From positions 1,200,192 to 1,249,844 of the forward strand of contig NZ_JH591187.1 of NCBI RefSeq assembly GCF_000242435.1: a stretch of 49,653 nt of DNA, in the 5' to 3' direction. Below, piece after piece: positions 41,338 to 49,418 of the stretch. A model generated the notes under the pieces. That model searched no databases and was not told where the DNA came from. It saw nothing but the letters and a program-made list of their open reading frames with translations. This stretch comes from Dialister succinatiphilus YIT 11850 (lineage in GTDB: Bacteria; Bacillota; Negativicutes; Veillonellales; Dialisteraceae). Position numbers and translations under genes: made by a program. The stretch's first letter is position 1. Each line of letters begins with the position of its first letter.

Positions 41338-41500
41338 AACATATGGGAGAAAGCCGTAAGGCTTACCGAAGGAGTGACACTCTCAGGTATCTGAAAAGAT
41401 GAGTACCGTATGCGGACACACTCTGGAGAGTCTCGATTAAAGAGCGCCGAAGGTGTAAGGATGGCAGCATCCCAATCTCTCAGGCAAAAGGACAGAGAAA
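41338..41500 (+). ncRNA. tandem glycine riboswitch 1
   Basis: Two consecutive aptamers are visible by the conserved cores. The first has GGGAGA, ACCGAAGGAGTGA and CTCTCAGGTA. The second has CTGGAGAGTCTC, GCGCCGAAGGTGTAA, ATCTCTCAGGCAAAAGGACA. This is the classic cooperative arrangement. It sits ahead of an intrinsic terminator and an alanine/glycine:cation symporter gene. Glycine would control termination. Confidence 0.95.
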
Positions 41501-41539
41501 GCAGCGTCACACTATGTGTTCCGCTTTAAGGTAGACAAT

Positions 41540-41583
41540 GCCGGCTTCCAGAGTTTTATTTTTCATGGAAAGCCGGCTTTTTT
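41540..41583 (+). terminator. riboswitch 1 expression-platform terminator
   Basis: GCCGGCTTCCA pairs with TGGAAAGCCGGC around an AT-rich loop and runs into six T. It lies between the riboswitch and the symporter gene, as expected for regulated attenuation. Confidence 0.88.
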
Positions 41584-41617
41584 GTATCTATCTTATGATC
41601 TGGAGGGCGTTGTTAAA

Positions 41618-43042
41618 ATGGATTTGAATTACATGAATGTGTTGAATTCGCTGGATAGTTTTATCTGGGGGCCGCCGCTGCTGGTTCTTCTTGTAGGAAC
41701 CGGTATCCTGCTCACCATCAGACTGAAGCTGCTGCAGGTATTCAAATTACCGAAGGCACTGAAGCTGATTTTCAAAGCACAGAATGCAGGCAGTGGTGAT
41801 ATTGATTCTTTCAAGGCTCTCTGCACAGCCCTTTCTGCCACAGTAGGTACCGGCAACATTGTAGGCGTGGCAACAGCCATCGCAGCCGGCGGCCCGGGCG
41901 CCATTTTCTGGATGTGGCTTGCCGCATTCTTCGGAATGGCTACCAAGTATGCAGAAGGTCTTCTGGCCGTCAAGTACCGCGAAGTAGATGCCAAAGGTGA
42001 AATCGCCGGCGGCCCTATGTTCTACATTAAAAACGGTATGGGCGAGAAGTACAAGTGGCTGGGCACCCTCTTCGCCATCTTCGGCGTTCTGGTAGCCTAT
42101 TTCGGAATCGGTACTTTTGCTCAGGTGAATTCCATTGTGGATATCACCCGGATGACTATCGGATTGGATCCCATGTGGACAGCCGTGATTCTCACGGTTC
42201 TGGTAGCAGCCATTACTCTTGGCGGACTCCAGTCCATCGCCGCAGCCGCTTCCAAAATCGTTCCGGCTATGGCAGTGATTTACTTCATTTCAACCATTGG
42301 TGTATTGATTTTCTTCGCTGATAAGATTCCTGGCGCTGTGGAAACTATTATTTCCAACGCATTTACAGGCAGTGCAGCAGCTGGCGGTTTCCTTGGTTCT
42401 ACCATGATCATGGCTATGAGAAATGGTATCGCCAGAGGCGTATTCTCCAATGAATCTGGCCTGGGCTCTGCTCCTATCGTAGCAGCCGCTGCTAAAACCA
42501 AATGGCCTGCCGAACAGGGACTTATTTCTATGACCGGTACCTTCATTGATACCATTATCATCTGCACACTGACCGGTCTTACCATCGTCGTTTCCGGTGA
42601 ATGGCTGAACGGCCTGAACGGTGCAGCCCTGACCAATGCCGCATTCAAAGATGCATTCCCCGCTTTTGGCGGCTACATGCTCATGATCGGCCTGGTACTC
42701 TTCGCTTTCACCACCATCCTTGGATGGAACTACTACGGCGAACGCTGCATGATTTACCTGGCTGGTACCAAAGGAGTTCTTCCTTACCGTATCATCTTTA
42801 TCGCACTGGTTGCGAGCGGCGCATTTTTGAAACTTGAAGCCATCTGGGTTCTGGCAGATATTGTCAATGGACTCATGGCTATTCCTAACCTGATTGCCCT
42901 GTTGGCCCTGTCCGGCGTGGTGGTAAGAGAAACTGCCAAGTATTTCGACCACCTGAAGACAGGCAAGGACTACGAAGAATACGTAGACCAGGACCCCAGC
43001 AAGGAAGTAAAGGCCAAAATTTCCGCCAATGCGGAAGACTGA
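41618..43042 (+). CDS. alanine/glycine:sodium symporter (AGCS) 1
   Basis: A 474-residue inner-membrane transporter of the AGCS family (AgcS/DagA/AlsT). The signature ATVGTGNIVGVATAIAAGGP is followed by AIFWMWLAAFFGMATKYAEG; ARGVFSNESGLGSAPIVAAA and FAFTTILGWNYYGERC further identify it. It imports alanine or glycine with sodium. The glycine riboswitch upstream points to glycine, which may be a fuel or a toxic excess. ATG 41618 with CTGGAGGGCG upstream is chosen; a longer frame from 41516 would run through the terminator hairpin. It is about half identical by eye to the next symporter. Confidence 0.95.
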   Translation: MDLNYMNVLNSLDSFIWGPPLLVLLVGTGILLTIRLKLLQVFKLPKALKLIFKAQNAGSGDIDSFKALCTALSATVGTGNIVGVATAIAAGGPGAIFWMWLAAFFGMATKYAEGLLAVKYREVDAKGEIAGGPMFYIKNGMGEKYKWLGTLFAIFGVLVAYFGIGTFAQVNSIVDITRMTIGLDPMWTAVILTVLVAAITLGGLQSIAAAASKIVPAMAVIYFISTIGVLIFFADKIPGAVETIISNAFTGSAAAGGFLGSTMIMAMRNGIARGVFSNESGLGSAPIVAAAAKTKWPAEQGLISMTGTFIDTIIICTLTGLTIVVSGEWLNGLNGAALTNAAFKDAFPAFGGYMLMIGLVLFAFTTILGWNYYGERCMIYLAGTKGVLPYRIIFIALVASGAFLKLEAIWVLADIVNGLMAIPNLIALLALSGVVVRETAKYFDHLKTGKDYEEYVDQDPSKEVKAKISANAED

Positions 43043-43399
43043 GCCTTTCAATCGGGCACTGATATTACATATTATTTCCAGACGGAAAGGTTTTCCCATT
43101 TTCCTTCCGCCGGGATTAATATGACACCCCATCCGGCAAAGGGCACCCTGGTGGATAAGCCCTCCTAAACTGATTCATCAGGGAGTGCCGGGCTTCGGGA
43201 AGTATCCCTGGAAATATTTCCCGAAGTGGAGGCCCTGCTTTTCTAAAAATGGTTCCATAAGATCAATATCCTTAATGTATGTATAGGATCAGGCAATGCC
43301 TGTGAATATATGCCGTAATGCACGGCAGGCTTTGGTAGGGGGAATTCAGATCTGGTCCCGAAGAAGCCAAACAGCAAAATATGGTGGATGATGTACACT
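43043..43399. other. intergenic region between the two symporters
   Basis: No gene is seen. It holds a CGGAAAGG/CCTTCCG hairpin shortly after the stop (a possible weak terminator without a T tract) and a perfect 9-bp stem CTTCGGGAA/TTCCCGAAG at 43193-43226. AT-rich sequence before the second riboswitch probably contains its promoter (CATAAGATCAATATCC, TGTATAGG). It is not related to the hairpin mosaic. Confidence 0.45.
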
Positions 43400-43570
43400 G
43401 AAAAATGAGAGGTTCAAAGCCCCTCTGCCGAAGGAGTAATACTATCAGGCGTTCAGAAGAACACGAAACTGTGTACGGACACAACTCTGGAGAGTCCCAT
43501 TCGATTGGGCGCCGAAGGTGTAAAGGGATTTCACCCGTAAATCCCGAATCTCTCAGGCAAAAGGACAGGG
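43400..43570 (+). ncRNA. tandem glycine riboswitch 2
   Basis: The first aptamer shows ATGAGAGG, CTGCCGAAGGAGTAA and CTATCAGGC, one base off the usual CTCTCAGGC. The second shows CTCTGGAGAGTCCC, GCGCCGAAGGTGTAAA and ATCTCTCAGGCAAAAGGACA. It precedes a terminator and the second symporter gene. It is related to riboswitch 1 but diverged in stems and loops. Confidence 0.94.
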
Positions 43571-43617
43571 CTGGCAGCCGGGTAACTCCCGCTATGCATG
43601 GATGCATACATACATAT

Positions 43618-43673
43618 AACCGCCAGCCTCAGACTTTTTTCACCAGCAGCCTGAGTGCGGCGGTTGTTTTTTT
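43618..43673 (+). terminator. riboswitch 2 expression-platform terminator
   Basis: AACCGCC pairs with GGCGGTT, with an inner CCTCAG/CTGAG stem, followed by G and seven T. It lies between riboswitch 2 and the symporter start codon. Confidence 0.85.
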
Positions 43674-43710
43674 CTCAGAAAAACGGGTCAAATGTAAGGG
43701 GGATATTATT

Positions 43711-45162
43711 ATGGACATGGCTGCAATCAACTCGCTCGTCAATACCATTGACGGCATAGTCTGGGGCCCGGTAATGCTGGTGCTCCTTGTCGGTACCGGC
43801 GTGTACCTCACCTGTTTATTGAAATTTCAGACCTGGCGGAATCTGCCCTATGCAATCCACAGCGTCCTTTCTAAAGAAGCCCGCACCACCAAACGAGGCA
43901 AAGGCGATGTTTCTCCATTCTCCGCATTAATGACTGCCCTGGCTGCCACCATCGGCACCGGCAATATCGTAGGCGTTGCCACCGCCATGTTCTCCGGCGG
44001 CCCCGGCGCCCTGGTATGGATGTGGATTTCCGCATGCTTCGGCCTCACCACCAAATTTTCCGAATGCATGCTGGCTATTAAATACCGTGAAGTGAATGCC
44101 AAAGGTGAAATGAAGGGCGGCCCCATGTTCACCATGAAAAACGGCTTCAAAAATAAAATGGCCGGCCGCACCCTCGGTTTCCTCTTCGCACTCTTCTCTG
44201 TCATCGCTTCTTTCGGTATCGGCAACATGACCCAGGCAAACTCCATTTCCGGAGCTGTGCAGACAGTCTTCGGCATTCCGCTGGAAGTCTGCGGCGTGGT
44301 TCTGACCATCCTGTCTCTCATCATCATCGTAGGCGGTATCAAGACAATTTCCAAAGTTTCCTCTGTCGTTGTTCCCGGTATGGCTGTGTTCTACATCATC
44401 GCAGGCGTTATCTGCATTCTTATTAATATCCAGAACGTACCTCACGGCCTCTATCTGATCTTCATGATGGCCTTCAATCCGCAGGCTATCGGCGGCGGCG
44501 TCCTTGGCACCATTACCGTCACTGTGATGAACTCCATGCGTTACGGTGTGGCCAGAGGCTGCTTCTCCAATGAAGCCGGCCTGGGCTCTGCAGCCATCAC
44601 CGCTGCTGCTGCCACCACCGATGATCCCGTCCGTCAGGGCTACATCAACATGACCGGTACCTTCTGGGATACCATCGTTGTCTGCACCATTACTGGTCTT
44701 ACCATTGCCTCCTCCGGCGTCCTGGGCACCACCGATGCCAGCGGCGCTCCTCTGAAAGGCATTGCCCTCACCATGGCAGCCTTCTCTACCAATATCGGCG
44801 TCATCGGAACCTACATCGTAGCTATTGGTATCATCCTCTTCGCCTTCTCCACTATCCTTGGCTGGGAATACCACGGCGAAAAAGCATGGGAATACCTCTT
44901 CGGAACCCATAAATTCAATATGATTTACAGAGTTGTATTCTCCCTGGTTGTTTACGTAGGTGCTACCCAGACCCTGGATCTGGTATGGAACCTCTCCGAT
45001 ATTGCCAACGCACTCATGGCAATTCCAAACCTCATTTCCCTGCTCGTTCTCTCTCCTGTCATTAAAGAAGAAGTCGTCCGCTTCCAGGGCGTACTTGCTA
45101 AGGAAAGAGCTGAAAAAGCAGCACTGGCTGCTAAAGAAGAAGGCGCAAAGGCTCATATCTGA
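43711..45162 (+). CDS. alanine/glycine:sodium symporter (AGCS) 2
   Basis: A 483-residue AGCS transporter: ATIGTGNIVGVATAMFSGGP, RGCFSNEAGLGSAAITAAAA and FAFSTILGWEYHGEKAWEYL. Compared with the first copy it has a longer charged C-terminal helix (KERAEKAALAAKEEGAKAHI). ATG 43711 is preceded by AAGGGGGATATTATT; a frame reaching back to 43405 would cross the riboswitch and is rejected. Having its own glycine riboswitch, it is controlled separately from copy 1. A strong terminator follows. Confidence 0.95.
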   Translation: MDMAAINSLVNTIDGIVWGPVMLVLLVGTGVYLTCLLKFQTWRNLPYAIHSVLSKEARTTKRGKGDVSPFSALMTALAATIGTGNIVGVATAMFSGGPGALVWMWISACFGLTTKFSECMLAIKYREVNAKGEMKGGPMFTMKNGFKNKMAGRTLGFLFALFSVIASFGIGNMTQANSISGAVQTVFGIPLEVCGVVLTILSLIIIVGGIKTISKVSSVVVPGMAVFYIIAGVICILINIQNVPHGLYLIFMMAFNPQAIGGGVLGTITVTVMNSMRYGVARGCFSNEAGLGSAAITAAAATTDDPVRQGYINMTGTFWDTIVVCTITGLTIASSGVLGTTDASGAPLKGIALTMAAFSTNIGVIGTYIVAIGIILFAFSTILGWEYHGEKAWEYLFGTHKFNMIYRVVFSLVVYVGATQTLDLVWNLSDIANALMAIPNLISLLVLSPVIKEEVVRFQGVLAKERAEKAALAAKEEGAKAHI

Positions 45163-45225
45163 GACCACCCTTCACCCTGCAGGGACGCGATGAACAATGG
45201 TTCATCTTCCATATCGTTGTCCCCC

Positions 45226-45297
45226 CTCACTTCTTCGGAAGTGAGAAACAACCCCTATCCTGCTCCTCTGAATTCCGGCAGGATAGGGGATTTTTTT
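45226..45297 (+). terminator. terminator after the second symporter
   Basis: A small stem CTCACTTC-TTCG-GAAGTGAG (45226-45245) is followed by the main one, CCCCTATCCTGC/GCAGGATAGGGG (45252-45289), and seven T. Confidence 0.93.
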
Positions 45298-45349
45298 GTT
45301 TTTTATAAAACTTGCGGCGTCAGGGAAACCATGGGTTTTTGTGAAGAAT

Positions 45350-46102
45350 TGGTGGGAAGCTGTATTCCCGAAGGTTGACACGCCCTTACGGGCGTGAGGG
45401 TTGAACCAGCCGCCGGGCCTTTCGGCCCTGGGCTGTCAGGGTTCTGCCTGTGATCGGCTTCGCCTTACAGGCGGGTTGAGGGCCCCGCCCTCGGGAGGTA
45501 TGAAGTACCGTTCCACTGGGGAGGTACGGCACCTTCGGCGCCATCATATATTAAAACCTTGAAAACCGCCCTGGCGGGCGATGGAGATTTCCCCTTTGGT
45601 GGCTAACGCCACCACCTTTCCCCCGCAAGCGGGGGCACAACAACCCGTGCTTACTGTAGAGCCATTTATGAAGAGAGTGTTTCGCAGTGTTTTATTCTGC
45701 CCCCTGAACAGGGGTGGCAAGGGAACACGATTCGTAAGGGAGCAAAGCGACCTGAGAATCGTGTGACACGCTTTCCCGTGGAGAAGTCCGGTGAAGCCGG
45801 ATGGGGAAGCGAGCGCAGCAAGCCAATCCGCAGAATGCTTATCATGCCATATGACACAGAAAGGTAAATCCGTAACGCTCTCGTTTCCCCTTGAGGGGAA
45901 GTCCCGCGTAGCGGGAAAGGGTGTACGAGGTAAGCGGAGAGAATAGATACCCTATGCTGACGTGACCGCCGCAGGCGGCTTATAATACTCATCGCCCGAG
46001 AGGGCGATACCACAACCCTCGGCCTGAAAGGCCGTCAAACTTAAGAACCTTAAGAACCCTCGGGCCAAAGGCCCGTCAACCCTCACACCGAAGGTGTGTC
46101 CA
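45350..46102. repeat. hairpin-mosaic block 15 (long, anchor on left)
   Basis: It carries TATTCCCGAAGGTTGACACG, CGCCCTTACGGGCG, CCGGGCCTTTCGGCCC, CTCGGGAGGTATGAAG, GGCACCTTCGGCGCC and the middle section with TGAAGAGAGTGTTTCGC. The GATTCGTAAGGGAGCAAAGC insert is shared with block 11. The right arm ends CTCACACCGAAGGTGTGTCC. It lies between convergent genes. No coding sequence is supported. Confidence 0.9.
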
Positions 46103-46114
46103 AAAGCGCTCCCA

Positions 46115-47479
46115 TCACCCTCTCCCGCTGGCCTTGTCCAGATCCGCCGCATTTTTCAGGATTTCCCGATTTCCATCCCGCTTCATCAGCAACTTCTGCA
46201 GCTTTTTCCGCTTGGATCTTTCAATGTACTGGTGGGCCAGCACGTCGGGCAGGGTGGCGCCCAGGGATATGCCCAGAAGGATGAGCATGGCTTCCACGCC
46301 GGTCCGGAAGGCCATCATGAGCTCCAGCAAGTTCATATGGGAAATGTCGATAATGGCGAAGAGGAAGCGGTACAGCAGTACGCCGGGAATGAGAGGGATA
46401 ATGGCAGGAATGGTGACTACAAATACGGGAGCGTGGAAATATTTGGAAATACTGAAATAGAGCAGGGAAAGCACGGCGGCGCCGAAGAAGGAGGCGCTGG
46501 CCATGCCGGTGTGAAAGAGCACCATGCATACGTCCCGCACGTCCACGGTGATAATGGCCCCCAGACAGGCGGCGGGGATGTAGCGTCTGGGCACATTGAA
46601 CATGATGGAAAAGCCCAGGGCCGCCATGGCAGCCGCCAGTGCCTGGGTCAGGTACAGGCTCTCCGGTGCAATGTTCACGTCGGTGAAGCTGGGTACGTCG
46701 GTGATTCCCACAGCACCGGCAATGCCGAAGGTCATGGCCAGCATGATGAGAAGGGTATGGGTAATGCGGGTCATGCCGGAGGTGAGGTAATTGTTTAGAA
46801 AATCGTCTACCGCATTAATGAGGGGCACCCCTGGTATCAACGTGAGGGCGCAGGCCACAATGGGCAGGAAAGGGGAAATGGCACCGGGCAGGTACATGGT
46901 GAAATAGGCGGTTACTGTAGCAGCAAAAGCGGAGGCTGCAATGGTGACATACACATTGAATTCCACCCGGCTGCAGAGGTAGCGCACCAGGGCGCCGGCC
47001 ATGGCTGCCAGCATGGTATAGAGCGCTTCCACCGCATGACCGCCGAAAATGAGGCAGAAGGCAGAAGAGGCCAGCCCGATGGCCAGAATCACCATCCATT
47101 CCGGATAAATGCGGCGGGTGCTGGACTCCTGGATATGGTTCAGATGGGTCACAAACCGGTCATAAGGCGCATTCTGGTAGAGGGCATTCCGGGAAGCCCG
47201 GCTGGCCTGGAGCACGGCAGTCATATTGATGCCGTGGCGGTAGCATTTTCGAAACATGGTATGCGTGGTTTTTCCGTCATCCACATTAATCATAATGGTG
47301 GAGTAGGTCAGATGAATCTGCACATCCTGCCAGTAAATACCAAGATAGGCGGCAGTTTCCAGCATATCCCTGACGATACGCTTGCTGCCGGAGCCATTCT
47401 CCATCAAAAGCTGCCCCGTGTCCAGGATCAGCTTCATCTTATCCCGGATGGTGAGGTTATTTCTATCTATATTTTCCAA
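46115..47479 (-). CDS. ThrE-like threonine/serine exporter family protein
   Basis: The 454-residue membrane protein joins the two halves of the ThrE family. An N-terminal cytoplasmic part with MENGSGSKRIVRDMLETAAY is followed by about ten helices, including CALTLIPGVPLINAVDDFLN and IPAIIPLIPGVLLYRFLFAI. Both PGVP/PGVL motifs typical of the DUF1212 and DUF3815 halves are present in one chain, as in Corynebacterium ThrE. It would export threonine or serine. No ATG fits the N-terminus; I use TTG 47479 with AAGAAGG before it. The gene lies 94 bases after an unknown membrane gene on the same strand. Confidence 0.85.
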   Translation of the reverse strand: MENIDRNNLTIRDKMKLILDTGQLLMENGSGSKRIVRDMLETAAYLGIYWQDVQIHLTYSTIMINVDDGKTTHTMFRKCYRHGINMTAVLQASRASRNALYQNAPYDRFVTHLNHIQESSTRRIYPEWMVILAIGLASSAFCLIFGGHAVEALYTMLAAMAGALVRYLCSRVEFNVYVTIAASAFAATVTAYFTMYLPGAISPFLPIVACALTLIPGVPLINAVDDFLNNYLTSGMTRITHTLLIMLAMTFGIAGAVGITDVPSFTDVNIAPESLYLTQALAAAMAALGFSIMFNVPRRYIPAACLGAIITVDVRDVCMVLFHTGMASASFFGAAVLSLLYFSISKYFHAPVFVVTIPAIIPLIPGVLLYRFLFAIIDISHMNLLELMMAFRTGVEAMLILLGISLGATLPDVLAHQYIERSKRKKLQKLLMKRDGNREILKNAADLDKASGRG

Positions 47480-47573
47480 TATAAGCCTTCTTTCATAAAT
47501 TGAGGCAAAAGGAAGAGATGCCTGTATCCCTGCATGCGAAAAAAGGGCGCGGAACCCGGCGGCTCCGCCGCCC

Positions 47574-48449
47574 TCAGAGCCTTGTATTCTGGATGAAATC
47601 GATATATTCCTTATACTGCTTTGCCAGCTCGTAATCATGGAGCGGGAAGCATTCGCTGAGCCAGCGTATCAGGAGCCAGAGGCAGCCGAAGAAGACCAGG
47701 AACTGGAGGATGCGATGGATACAGGAATAGGATTTCCTTCCCTGCTTCTTCCAGCGGGGAGACAGGTTATAGGCACTGTTGTAAATCCACTGCCAGTACA
47801 AAACCACAAAGGCCACCAGGCCTGCGCCCATGAGAAGGAGATTCCAGAGGCCCACATGAGGCAGCACAATGCGGTGAAACCAGCGCACCGGCTGGTATAG
47901 GGCAAAAAACATTTCCCGGGGAGACATCATAATATGCATAAAGGCATAATGCATGAGAAATATGAAGGCACTGAAAGTAAAGAAACAGACTGCCAGAAGA
48001 CAGATAGAGGCAGCCAGCTTCCGCCCTACATAGACCCGGCAGATCACATTCATCATGAAAAAAATCAGAAGCAGCGTACCGATGGCAGTGAGGAAATAGG
48101 GACTCAGGTGGTTAAATGTGGGATCCTTCATGCCGTTCACCGCATGAATCAGCACATAAGGAAATACCAGGACCCAGGAAAAGAAGGGAATGTACCCGAT
48201 GCGCCAGAAAGGATGGAGTAGATTTTTTCCGGTCATAAGCTCCGTCAAGAAAATCAGAAGGAAACACTCTCCCATATTTCTTCCAAACCGGTACCACTGA
48301 AAAAGGCCGGTAATCCCCAGCGCATCATAATATAGGAATATTATAAGCAGCAGGCCAAGAGCGCTGACGAAATACAGCGCCAGTTCTTTCATGGAAATAT
48401 CATGACACCAGGCCATGAACTTTTCTTTTTCCTGTTCTAAAAACAGCAT
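47574..48449 (-). CDS. hypothetical multi-pass membrane protein
   Basis: A 291-residue protein with about seven hydrophobic segments (for example LALYFVSALGLLLIIFLYYD, FFLMNVICRVYVG region, and LLLMGAGLVAFVVLYWQWIY) and an aromatic-rich periplasmic or cytoplasmic loop (MMSPREMFFALYQPVRWFH). No family is recognised; no catalytic motif is seen. ATG 48449 follows AGGGGGAAG; a start at 48470 is possible. The neighbouring ThrE-like gene is on the same strand and may be co-transcribed. Confidence 0.7.
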   Translation of the reverse strand: MLFLEQEKEKFMAWCHDISMKELALYFVSALGLLLIIFLYYDALGITGLFQWYRFGRNMGECFLLIFLTELMTGKNLLHPFWRIGYIPFFSWVLVFPYVLIHAVNGMKDPTFNHLSPYFLTAIGTLLLIFFMMNVICRVYVGRKLAASICLLAVCFFTFSAFIFLMHYAFMHIMMSPREMFFALYQPVRWFHRIVLPHVGLWNLLLMGAGLVAFVVLYWQWIYNSAYNLSPRWKKQGRKSYSCIHRILQFLVFFGCLWLLIRWLSECFPLHDYELAKQYKEYIDFIQNTRL

Positions 48450-48560
48450 CTGACTTCCCCCTGTTATCATACTTCCTTAAGTATAGAGAAGTGGAGCTCC
48501 GGCGGCAAGAGGCGAATTTCCGGGGATAAGAGGAAGAGCGCTTTTGGGAAAAACTGTAGA

Positions 48561-48604
48561 AAAAATTCCTGTCCTCATCACAGGAAATGCCATGAGAACA
48601 GGAA
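48561..48604 (-). terminator. terminator of the kinase-like gene
   Basis: On the minus strand TTCCTGTTCTCAT pairs with ATGAGGACAGGAA (one G-T pair) around a 14-base loop and is followed by six T, five bases after the stop codon. Confidence 0.85.
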
Positions 48605-48608
48605 CCCT

Positions 48609-49298
48609 TTATTTTAAATAATCATATATTTTTCGTACCGATTCGATATCCTTCATCTGGAAAGGAGACAGCAGGTGTACCAGAGAGCCGATGATGCTGT
48701 GGAGCTTCAGAAACTGACGGGCATTTTTCACCGAAGAGGCGCCGCCGTTTTCCTCATACCCCCGTATGACGGCAGCAACGCGAGACCTCTCTTCCCTGTA
48801 ATTTTCCCGGCAGATGCCCTGGAGAAGCAGGAGGAAATCCAGGGCTTTCAGCGTTTCCCGGTCCCGGGCATACATTCTATTCTCCCAGTCCAGAAACGTG
48901 AGCTTTCCATCCAGATAGGTGATATCCCGGAGAGCAGGACGGCCGTGGATGATGCCGGCATGATGAAGAGAAGCCAGGGCGGCGCCGGTATCCTCCAGAA
49001 TCCCTTCCTTTTCCGCCTCCTCCCGTTTGGAGCCTAGCACATTCTTCAGCGTAGGGCCTCCGTCCAAAGTGACCATGTAGTCCGGCGTAAGGCATACCAT
49101 ATGAGGCACCAGCTCCGGATGAAACCGGCCGGCAATGGTCATGCGGGCGATTTCATAATAAAATTCCTTCTCTACAGAATACTTGACCAGCTGGTTCCGC
49201 CCGTTTCCCAGCTTCCGCTTGATCCAGTACTTCTGCCCCTCCAGCGTGAAATCCAGTATCCGGCGCTTCGGATTCTCCCGGATCAGCTGCTCCGCCAT
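48609..49298 (-). CDS. kinase-fold protein with altered catalytic loop (LPS-kinase-like)
   Basis: The 229-residue protein has the outline of small lipopolysaccharide/RIO-type kinases: K27 in KYWIKRKLG as the candidate ATP-binding lysine, a helical lobe, and SLHHAGIIHGRPALRDITYLDGKL before FLDWEN. The HxD of active kinases reads H118-G119-R120, and the later Asn reads D125. D137 of the DFG-like FLDWEN is kept. So it may be a pseudokinase or use a different base. ATG 49298 with AGGAAGG nine bases ahead is preferred to the ATG at 49328. An envelope role is inferred. Confidence 0.65.
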   Translation of the reverse strand: MAEQLIRENPKRRILDFTLEGQKYWIKRKLGNGRNQLVKYSVEKEFYYEIARMTIAGRFHPELVPHMVCLTPDYMVTLDGGPTLKNVLGSKREEAEKEGILEDTGAALASLHHAGIIHGRPALRDITYLDGKLTFLDWENRMYARDRETLKALDFLLLLQGICRENYREERSRVAAVIRGYEENGGASSVKNARQFLKLHSIIGSLVHLLSPFQMKDIESVRKIYDYLK

Positions 49299-49418
49299 GG
49301 TCTGTATCCTTCCTGCGTCCACAGGCATGCCTCCGTTCCCTTATATAAGTATAAGAATATGAATCATTTAGCTAGCTTATTGTAACAGAAATGAAAAGAT
49401 TTTGTAAGGAATAACTTA

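Noticed and set aside
41516-41617. N-terminal extension of the first symporter
   Set aside because: The extension would be encoded by the terminator hairpin of the riboswitch; ATG 41618 has a proper site and family-like start.
43405-43710. N-terminal extension of the second symporter
   Set aside because: It overlaps the riboswitch aptamers and terminator.
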